DNA from: Dama dama
Lineage: Eukaryota > Chordata > Mammalia > Artiodactyla > Cervidae
Assembly: GCF_033118175.1 (NCBI RefSeq)
Contig: NC_083703.1
Coordinates: forward strand, 83,323,501 to 83,387,500
Direction of reading: 5' to 3'
Length of the DNA stretch: 64,000 nt
The notes below the pieces were generated by a model. That model was not told the origin of the DNA and searched no databases. It worked only from the letters and a program-made list of their open reading frames with translations. A program made the position numbers and the translations under genes. Positions 55,961-64,000 of the stretch are shown here, piece after piece. Position 1 is the stretch's first letter. The number at the start of each line of letters is the position of its first letter.

Positions 55961-56344
55961 AATCCTGCATCCTATGTGAAATTTTGCTCACCAGAAGAAA
56001 CCAAGAGACTAGTTACAAACTGGGACAAGTTATCTTGCTGCAAACATAACCAAGGAAAGGTCAATGTCCTGAATACAGAGACACAGCTTGCACCTCCGCC
56101 CAGAGGAGACCCCCTTGGCCAGTGAGGACCAGGAAGTGACTTTGGTCACTGGCCATCAGGGGAGGCAGGTCCAAGTTCCGGAGGATGTGATGGTGCCTGT
56201 TAAATTGGCAAAAATTACAAATTGGAGATGAAAATCACCTGGATGGGGGAGCAGGGGCACAGGATACAGGACAAAGGGTTAAGCGTGGGTGGCTGCCGTG
56301 GCTGTGTTGCTGAGGGGGTTATGAGGGTTTATTGCATTTTACAA

Positions 56345-56650
56345 ATAACAGAGTAAGTGCATTCGTTCCCTGTGGCCACCAAACAAATTGGCACAAACTA
56401 GACAGCTTAAAACAACAGAAATTCATTCTCTGCCAGCTCCAGAGGCCTGACAGCAAGCTGTACCAGACCCCCTACCCGAAAGGCTCCCGGGGACGGTCCT
56501 TCCCGCCTCTCGCCTCTCCCAGCTTCTGGTGGCCCCCGGGGTTTCTCTGGCACCTCCAGCTCATTTAACCGGAAGCTTCCAGGAGCAAAGCCTGTTCTGG
56601 CCAGGGGGCTGAATCCGACCAGACCCCAGAACAGAGTCTCATTTATCTGA
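56345..56650 (-). repeat. MaLR-type LTR remnant, antisense
   Basis: 'agacagcttaaaacaacagaaattcattctct' and 'cccagcttctggtggccccc' are antisense landmarks of the same old LTR family seen at 54430. Confidence 0.5.
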
Positions 56651-56919
56651 AAGTGTTATGTGTAGCACCATGCAAGTCTCAGGTGGCGCCTGATTTCTGT
56701 TCTCAGACTGATTATTTAACACCTCCCAAGGGCGTCTCCACGATACCATCGGAGGAGATAACGGTGTACCTCTTGGCCCTGGGGAGCCTGCCAAGCTCAT
56801 CTGTAGTATCTGGAAGTTTGAGTCTCAATCAGCACCTGGAGGAAAGGCGTGCCCACCCACCCACGTGTAGGGGGGCGGTGATGGGATGTGGCGACTTTGA
56901 TGGGTTCAGCATAGTCCAG

Positions 56920-57025
56920 ATCTGCGAGTCTCGAGTTCCAGTTTCTGCCATTTCTGAGCTTATTGACCTGAGGCAGGTCACTGTCACCTCTGAGCCTCAG
57001 TTTTCCATCTGTAAAATGAGAAGGC
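56920..57025 (-). mobile_element. MIR SINE fragment, antisense
   Basis: 'gcaggtcactgtcacctctgagcctcagttttccatctgtaaaatgag' is the classic antisense MIR core. Confidence 0.85.
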
Positions 57026-57069
57026 TGCAAGACGCGGGTCCACCCAGAAGCCGTCTCAGCCTTTAAGGT

Positions 57070-57320
57070 GCTGCCCCTTTAAGGAGGGCGGGGTAGCGGA
57101 GAAGGTAGCCGCGCCCCCTTCCTCTCCTCGCGGAGCCTTCCAGACCGCCTGTCTCCGGCCTCGCCCCGCCCCCTAGGGGAGGGGCGGGAGCAAAGGGGGC
57201 GGGGAAGGAAGACGGTTTAGCTGGCGGGGCGGGCGCGCGGCGCGTGCGAACGGCCGGAGAGGTCCGCGGCGGTCACTTCCGGGCGTTGCCCCTTCCCCCT
57301 GCTCGCCGTTGCCCTGTACA
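57070..57320 (+). promoter_or_regulatory. TATA-less CpG-island promoter
   Basis: Several GC boxes (GGGCGGGG near 57087, CCCCGCCCCC near 57166, GGGGCGGGAG near 57180, GGGGGCGGGG near 57195) precede ETS-type words CACTTCCGGG (57275) and ACATCCGGGTC (57318). There is no TATA box. This is the layout of housekeeping promoters. The downstream exon points to rightward transcription, though the promoter may also work in the other direction. Confidence 0.75.
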
Positions 57321-58010
57321 TCCGGGTCATTTGCCCTGCCCGCTGGCAGGAGCCGTTGCCGCCGCCGTCGCCGCCTGGCTCTCGCGGCTCCGCCGCAGGG
57401 GCGGGTGCGGAGGGGTTCCCGGCCCGGCCGCCGCCGCCGCCGCCCCGCTCCGGGCCCGGGGCTCCCCCTAGCGCCGCTGAGGAGCCGCCGCCGCGGCTCG
57501 AGGAGGGCGGAGGAGCGGGGCTGAGAGAGCGCCTGGAGGCTCGCGGGGAGGGTGACTGGTTTATTTTTTTCCCGTTTTCCTCGCTTCTCTCACAGCCCTG
57601 GCTTGTCTGCTCCGCGACCCCATTTTGGCGGAGAGGCGGGCGCGGTGGGGCCGGCGCCCACCCCGGCGCCCTCCCCTGGCGTGCGGCGGCATCTCCGCGG
57701 GCGCCCCGGGCCCTCCTCCGCGCCCCGGGCCGCCCTGGCGCTCATTCATTCGGCTGCGCCTTTCTCCGCCCCTGCCTCCTTCCCCTCGCATCTCCCCGCG
57801 CGCGCCCGCCGCCCTTTCCCGTGGCCTTTGGCTCCGGGCGCTTCCCCTCCCGCGTCTGTGGTCGTCCCCCGACCCGGACATCCCACGTCCTTTCCTCTCA
57901 GCGGCCGCCTTCCCTCCGGTGCTGGTCCCCGGATGCACACCCCCTTCTCCCTCGGACTCCACCAGGCCTCGCCCGGACACGCGGCCCTCCTGATCACCTG
58001 CCTTGATCTT
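57090..58010. other. CpG island
   Basis: About 900 bases of very high CpG density, in strong contrast to the AT-rich sequence after 58080. Includes GCC-repeat stretches at 57355-57375 and 57425-57445. Confidence 0.92.
57320..57551 (+). other. Probable first exon of an unidentified gene
   Basis: The segment between the ETS motifs and a possible splice donor (GGGAGG|GTGACT, GT at 57552-57553) could be exon 1. The GCC repeats and the lack of a domain in any frame suggest 5' UTR. A Pro/Ala-rich frame from 57356 is open through it, so a coding exon cannot be excluded. Other donors in the island are possible. Confidence 0.35.
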
Positions 58011-58190
58011 GGTGCCCCACCTGTGCCACGATACCGCCCGATTCGGGTGTTGCGTGGACCGCAGATCCTTAGCATTTAAAGTCCCGGTTCTCGGTCCTAG
58101 GGTGTGGCCTTAGCTGTGTTTCCAAAACACACGTTTCTACTGTAATTATCCAAATGCATGACTGTCAAACTGTAGTGGACTTGGCACTTG

Positions 58191-58191
<1 letters not shown>

Positions 58192-58238
<47 letters not shown>

Positions 58239-58300
58239 TCCTCATGGTTATTCTGGGTCACACCAAATCTCTCTCTCTCTCTTTTTTTTCCCTGGAGGAG
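58192..58300. repeat. (TG)23 and (TC)n microsatellites
   Basis: 58192-58237 is a perfect TG run of 46 bases. A CTCTCTCTCTCT-T-rich stretch follows at 58268-58290. Likely polymorphic. Confidence 0.95.
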
Positions 58301-60029
58301 TGTGTGATTGATTTGCTCTGAATGTAAAATTTGGCCGAAGATTGTTACTCTTTGAACTCCTCCACATTCCTTCTCCCGCTGTTCCATGACTGATTTGCAA
58401 CATTACCTTTTAATACTGTTTGTTGGTGAAGCTTCTTGTCGGCTCATCTGTCACCAGCAGTTACTGAATGTCCCCCAGTGTGCAGAATACTGATGAAATG
58501 CCTGAATCCTTGCAGTGCTACAAAATGCCATTCTGGAGAAGACAAAGACTTGGGGCATTTGTTTTCACTTTTTCTCCCCTCCCTCCTGTAAATTTACTGA
58601 GTTTGAAATCTTTTTACTCCTTCATGTGTAATGTGGAGAATGTGTATCAGTTGTGTGTTCTTAGAGTCTTGCCATTTGGAAGACTGGCATTCCAGAGGAG
58701 TGTTTTGTATAGCTCCAGGAATTTCAGTCACTTGGGTGTTCAGAGACTTATTGCAGATCGTTTTAGACTAATGTATCAAGAAAAATAAACTGATCCTTTT
58801 TATTCTTTAATTATACTTAATAATAGAAACAGAAGCTCTGTGTCTGGAACAATTTGGTAATTGGGGCTTACTTGATAGCCTGTTTGTAAAGTGTTGCAGT
58901 TAACTAAAGCTACCTGATTCAGCATTCATAAAATGACATGACAGCAGTGTTTCTAATGTGACATTCATAGTTCATAATAATGAACTCCAAGGAAGGTACT
59001 CAATCCTGAAGTGCACCTTCCTGCGTGTCAGTTTGATACAATTGCTGTCAATATTAATAGCATTTGTCTAACAGCCCTTTCTTCTGGAGAGGTAGGTACT
59101 AAAAAGGTGGTTGGCTGTTTGTCTGTCCACTTTCAGGTTTTGGATGACCACTTGAAGCACTAAGATTACTTAACTTGGAGTCAAGATTGCATTTTTTTTT
59201 TTTTTTTGGGCAGAGCAATTTTGCTGGGTAATATATATGTTAAATTCTTTAAAACTTTAACAGGTAGCTACTTGAGAAAAATCTTGTTTTGTAAAATGTA
59301 GGATAAAAAGTATGAATTCTAGATTGTTTGATGATTGCATTAAGGCTAGATTTTTCTCTCCTAAGAAAAAATGGTTGATCAAAGGAAGGCATGAGTAGTA
59401 AATTGACCCTAGTCGCCCCAGCAAAAATTCAGTTTCAGATGCTGAGTGAAACTGAGTGAATGTACTTTATTTTTGATAGATTACAAGTGACATGTAACAG
59501 CTAACTTAAGATTTTCTCAAAACTTTCTCCTTCAGATGGGTGAAAAATAGTGTCATTCTTGAGGTTATTTGACTCATTTAAAGTGGTCATTTACCTTTAC
59601 TTAGTAATTGAGCAGTAGAGACGGATGCTTATTTCATTTAATCCTAGTCTCCTTGGGGAAAATATTGTACTGTCACTTTTATGAAGTTACTTAACTCTTA
59701 ACTATTAATGCACTCCAGTGTTGGAACATACAATTTACTCTTTTCAGTGTTTAAGGAAAAGAGCATTTCAGGAACATTTAATCACAGTGTTGGCATAGCC
59801 CACTGTCGCTCGTGGTCTCGCCTTTCCTGTTACTATATAACAGGGTTTGGCCCAGTGCCTGCTTGTGCAGTGGACATGCAGTCAGTGTTCCGACTACTTG
59901 GATGAATGGCAGGTTTGCAACAGTTAGACTGTAGCACTTTGTAATTATGTGGCAAAAGTTTTAGAGAAAGATGTTGATTGCTCTCACATGCAATTTTTCT
60001 CTGGTAACTTATAAGTTTTGTTTTTCAAG
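58301..60029. other. AT-rich intron-like sequence
   Basis: Unique-looking AT-rich sequence between the CpG island and the predicted exon at 60030, with a T run at about 59190-59207. The open frame 58468-58788 has no domain and no splice support. Confidence 0.5.
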
Positions 60030-60180
60030 GGAAAGCGCGCCCGCAGTCCCCCACTACCATAAATTACACAGTCGAGTTTCCCCTATTTGAGGAAATCGCA
60101 GAGGTCAACACACCGGAGTGCAATGGGTGAGCCTCGCCCTGGGAGAACCACCTTCTTGATAATGGTATCTCCTCTGCCAG
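60030..60180 (+). other. Probable second exon of an unidentified gene
   Basis: A pyrimidine-rich acceptor (GTTTTTCAAG, AG at 60028-60029) and a strong donor (CTGCCAG|GTAAGTAT, GT at 60181) bound 151 bases. An ATG at 60123 in a fair context would start 19 codons (MGEPRPGRTTFLIMVSPLP), so most of the exon would be 5' UTR. An alternative donor inside (ATGG|GTGAGC, GT at 60127) would leave a different open frame over 60030-60126, which reads protein-like. I do not recognise the gene from either reading. Confidence 0.5.
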
Positions 60181-61095
60181 GTAAGTATACTTGTAAGTTT
60201 TGAGAATTGCTATATATAATTATTTTAAACTGCTTTGAAATGTTTGGGGAGAAACTACAATAGACATATCAGTTTGTGATATGCTTTAGTTCCGTGAAGG
60301 GAAATGTTCACTGAAAATGGATATTTGTTGTATATATCTTGTCAACATTCATGACCAATGGTAATTCAGATAATTTGTTGTATATTTAAAGTTTCTAAAA
60401 ATCAGCATAAAAAGTCTTTTGAGTGTGTGAGTTCATCCTATATTATAATCAGTTCACTAAATAAGGTTAATTTTCAAGGTGCATTTTTTCATATAGTAGA
60501 AAAGTAATGAATCTGATAATGTGGCAATGTTTACTTAACATTTCAGTGGTGGTGATGATAATGATGTTAATAGTAACTAACACACAGCTAGTGTGTGCTA
60601 CTTGCCGGGCAGTGTCGTAAGACATTTAATCTTTACAACACCCTAATTCTAAAAGGTGATAGTGTCATAGACCAGGAAACTAGTAAGGTTAGGTAACTGA
60701 AGGGACACAGAGATGGAGGACTGGGTCTCTGCTTCTAATTGTTACTCTGTAATAGTGAACACCTGTGTGCCACGTTCTCTATACGACCGTGCAAGGTGTA
60801 GGTTAATTCCTAGTTAATTCTTAAGTAGCATTAGCAAAGTAAGGCTCAAGCCGCTTAGGTAACTTGTCCAGGTACTTGCCCAAGTAGGATCAAGAAGGCT
60901 GGCATTTCAACGCAGGCCTCTGTGACTTGTAGTCTTCACTAAAATTATTTCAAAGTACTAATTTGAGGTCCTGTATTTTATGTTATACATTTAGAAGGCA
61001 TACTTAAAACAGCGAGTCTGCAAACGTTTTCACCTGCCACACAGGATGGATAACGTTCACTCTTCTCTACTGTCTGTGAGCATATACGTTACATG
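60181..61095. other. Intron-like sequence with two MIR copies
   Basis: MIR in sense at about 60555-60745 ('acttgccgggcagtgtcgtaagacatttaatctttac') and another at about 60750-60940 ('aggtaacttgtccaggtac', 'ggctggcatttcaacgcagg'). The rest is AT-rich and unique. Confidence 0.65.
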
Positions 61096-61350
61096 TCAGT
61101 TGCTCAGTCGTGTGTGACTCTTTTCAACCCCATGGACTATAGCCCACCAGGCTCCTCTGTCCATGGGATTCTCCAGCCCACCAGGCTCCTCTGTCCATGG
61201 GATTCTCCAGCCCACCAGGCTCCTCTTGTCCGTGGGATTCTCCAGGCAAGAACACTGGTGTGGGTCGCCATTGCCTTCTCCAGGGGCTCTTCCCGACTCA
61301 GGGATCCAACCCAGGTCCCTGCAGTGCAGGCAGATTGTTTATGGTCTGAG
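61096..61350 (-). mobile_element. Bov-tA SINE, antisense, with a 34-bp triplication
   Basis: From 'tcagttgctcagtcgtgtg' to 'tttatggtctgagttactg'. Inside it AGCCCACCAGGCTCCTCTGT starts at 61141, 61175 and 61209, so one 34-bp segment is present three times; the third copy has an extra T. Confidence 0.93.
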
Positions 61351-61945
61351 TTACTGTGAGCAAATACAGGATTATAATTTCCTGTCCACTGGCTGTAGCT
61401 TCACCCCTTTCCCACTCACACAAGTATACTGGAATGCAAATGAGTGACATTTGTAAAGTTTTTTAAACAAGGAAATCATTCTTAGAATTTTGATCCTTTA
61501 ACTATAAGCCATTTCTTGTGACATGCCCCACATCCTGATTGTGGTACGTCCCATGGGTGAGAATGGCTCTTTTCTAAGACACTGGGTGATTTTATTTCAG
61601 CAGAAGACCTAATGCAGAGATGTATTTTAGTCGCTGTTAGTTTATTTTGGAAAGGTGATGCTGCGGTGCTGTTGTGCCCAGCATTCTGAAGCTCTCAGTC
61701 CTGCACAGTCACTCTCTGCCTGTGAGTGATCTCTGCTGGATGTGTCCTGGTTGGTGCATTATGTCAGCTCTGTGCTAAATCTAAAGTGACAGACACCTTT
61801 CACTGTGCCTGTCTGCACTGTGCCCCCAAATCCGTCTGTTAGTCATAAATCGGCATGTTCTCAGATAATCCAAATTGCACTGAATACTGAGGTCAGTTTC
61901 AGAAAACACCAGAAAAAGATACATCATATTCCCAGATGTTATTAC
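61351..61945. other. Intron-like sequence, nothing recognised
   Basis: Mixed composition; I see no exon, RNA or named repeat. Confidence 0.5.
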
Positions 61946-61956
61946 TTGGGATTGTT

Positions 61957-63459
61957 GTTGTTCAGTTGCTGAGTTGTGTCTGACTCTGTGGCCCCTTGGA
62001 CTGCAGCTCGCCAGGCTTCCCTGCCCTTCCGTCTCTCCTGGAGCTCGTGTAGGCTCCTGTCCACTGGGTTGGCGATGCCACCCAGCCGCCTCACCCTCTG
62101 TTGCCCCCTCCTGCCCCTGGACTCCATCTTCCCCAGCATCGGCGTCTTTTTCAGTGAGGCAGCTCTTCGCATCAGGTGGCCAACGCGTTGTAGCTTCCAA
62201 TAGGTTAACCCTAACCCTATTAAGCTTCAGTCATTCCAGTGAATATTCATGGTTGATTTCCTTTAAGATGGACTGATTTGATCTCCTTGCTTTCCAAGGG
62301 ACTCTCAAGAGTCTTCTCCAGCACCACAATTCCAAAGCATCCATTCTCCAGCACTCAGCTTTCTTTATGGTCCATCTCTCACATCTGTGCAGTGGCTGTT
62401 GGAAAAACGATAACTTTGACTGTATGGACCTTTGCTGGCAAAGTGACATCTCTGCTTTTTAATATGCTGTCTAGGTTTGTCATAGTTTTCCTTCCAAAGA
62501 ACAAGTGTCTTTAATTTCATGCATGCAGTTACCATCTGCAGTGATTTTGGAGCCCAGAAAAATAAAATATCTGTCACTGTTTGCACTTTTCCCCCTATTT
62601 GCCATAAAGTGATGGGACTGGATGCTGTGATCTTAGTTTTTTGAATGTTGAGTTTTAAGCCAGCTTTTTCACTCTTCTCTTTCACCATTATCAAGACGTT
62701 CTTTAGTTCTTCTTTGCCTTTTATCATTAGAATGGTATCATCTGCATATCTGAGATTGTTGATATCTCTCTCTCCAGTCTGGACTCCAGCTTGTGATTCA
62801 TCCAGCCCAGCATGTCATGTGATGTACTCTGCATATAAGTTAAATAAGCAGGGTGACAATATACAGCCTTGACATACTCCTTTCCCAGTTTGGAACCAGT
62901 CCGTTGTTCCATGTCTGGTTCTGTTACTACTTGGCCTGCATACACATTTCTCAGGAGACAGGTAAGGTGGTCTAGTATTCCCGTCTCTAAGAATTTCCAC
63001 AGTTTGTTGTGATTCACCCAGTCAAAGGCTTTAGTACAGTTAGTGAAGCAGAAGTAGATGTTTTTCTGGAACGCTCTTGCATTTTCTGTGATCCAGTAAA
63101 TGGTGGCAATTTGATCTGTGGTTTCTTAGCCTTCTCCAAATCCACCTTGAACATTTGGAAGTTCTTGGTTCACGTACTGCTAAAGCCTAACTTGAAGGAT
63201 TTTGAGCATTGCCTTGCTAGCAGTGTGAAATGAGCACAATTGTACGTTAGTCTGAACATTCTTTGGCATTGTCCTTCTTTGGGATTGGAATGTTAACTGA
63301 CCTTTTTCAGTCCTGTGGCCACTGCTGAGTTTTCCAAATTTGCTGGCATATTGAGTGCAGCACTTTAATAGCATATCTTCTAGGATTTGAAAGAGCTCAG
63401 CTGGAATTCCATCACCTCCACTAGTTTTGTTTATAGTAATGCTTCCTGTATTTGTATAT
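61957..63459 (-). mobile_element. BovB LINE, antisense, 5'-truncated, with reverse transcriptase remnant
   Basis: The last 1.5 kb of BovB (RTE clade). The minus strand carries broken C-terminal reverse transcriptase: one frame (62727-63017) ends SDMQMIPF where the clade normally shows the YADD-type catalytic region, and the next segment (62365-62727) includes EKSEKAGLKLNIQKTK. Frameshifts and stops make it inactive. The target duplication is TTGGGATTGTT (61946-61956 and 63460-63470). A short telomere-like insertion lies at 62201-62221. Confidence 0.93.
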
Positions 63460-63470
63460 TTGGGATTGTT

Positions 63471-64000
63471 TATGCCATTTTTCTGTTCTTAATGTGGGCA
63501 ATGGAGAATTAAGGGCACTAATTTAAATGAAACGGAGATCTTGAAGTGGACTTTTGTAGTTTGTTGACTTGTGCTGTTTTTTTGGCTACGCCACAGGGCT
63601 CGTGGGATCTGAGTTCCCCAATTGGGGATCAAACCCAGGCCATCAGCAGTGAAAGCATGGAGTCCTAACCACTGGATTCCAGGGAGTTCTTGACTTGTTG
63701 TCTTATTGGTAGAGTCTCCATGTACAATTTTAGTATGTATGGACAAAAACATTTCATTTAAGTCCTGATTTGCTTTTCCTGATAGTGTTAATATTTTCGG
63801 ATCGTCTATAAGATATGAATAATACTATCCCGTGAAGGACTTGTTAAAAGAAGTGTTCTGGGCCCTATTTCTAGAGCTTCTGACCCGAAAGTTCTGGGAG
63901 AGGGTCTCAGAATTTGCTTTCTAGCAAGTTCTAAGGATATGCTATTCTCTCAAATCATCCCAACTCCGCCTTCTCCCACAGAGTCCAAAAGTCTGTTCTA
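63471..64000. other. Intron-like sequence with a CHR SINE
   Basis: An antisense CHR-type SINE lies at about 63572-63692 ('tttggctacgccacagggctcgtgggatctgagttcccc', 'aaccactggattccagggagttc'). The remaining AT-rich sequence to the window end shows nothing. Confidence 0.65.

Noticed and set aside
57356..58006. 216-residue Pro/Arg-rich frame in the CpG island
   Set aside because: It runs through the likely first donor and far into CpG-island sequence in several frames at once. I keep only a low-confidence exon call.
1..64000. CRISPR arrays, bacterial operons, terminators or phage genes
   Set aside because: The repeats are eukaryotic SINEs, LINEs and minisatellites; no direct-repeat/spacer pattern or bacterial gene was seen.

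Overview
This window is mammalian nuclear DNA from a ruminant, most likely cattle or a close bovid. The evidence is its set of interspersed repeats: many Bov-tA SINEs, 3' ends of BovB (RTE) LINEs, CHR-type tRNA-Glu SINEs shared by cetartiodactyls, older L1 and MIR copies, and a bovid-like nuclear copy of mitochondrial DNA. Nothing looks bacterial. Most open reading frames in the GC-rich middle carry no coding signature.

Layout. 1-1850 is a nuclear mitochondrial insertion (NUMT), inverted relative to the window, carrying the start of ND5, tRNA-Leu(CUN), tRNA-Ser(AGY), tRNA-His and most of ND4. 1850-11700 is GC-rich intergenic sequence with SINEs, two tandem duplications and a solo LTR. 11719-12329 (minus strand) is the terminal zinc-finger exon of a PRDM9-like pseudogene whose finger array has collapsed to about two fingers. 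13798-20206 is a 6.4-kb betaretrovirus-like (class II, JSRV/ERVK group) provirus with two 436-bp LTRs that differ at five positions. Its gag and pro are interrupted and its pol has lost a large middle part, but env is open from start to stop and still has recognisable splice signals. 20400-57000 is a GC-rich, apparently gene-free stretch with MIR, L1, Bov-tA, BovB and MaLR-like remnants, several minisatellites, an E-box tandem array, a CpG-rich pocket with a CTCF-like motif, and a few AT-rich islands that resemble conserved noncoding elements. 57070-58010 is a CpG-island promoter with Sp1 and ETS-type motifs. It is followed by AT-rich sequence and a probable second exon (60030-60180), so an unidentified gene appears to be transcribed to the right. 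The last 3 kb is intron-like and holds a Bov-tA with an internal triplication and a 1.5-kb BovB copy with an 11-bp target-site duplication.

The strongest points are the open env reading frame in a provirus whose other genes are broken, the preserved gag-pro frameshift signal and env splice sites, the PRDM9-like finger collapse, and the CACGTG array near 48.6 kb. All family assignments come from reading the sequence and from general knowledge of the families; no database search was run.
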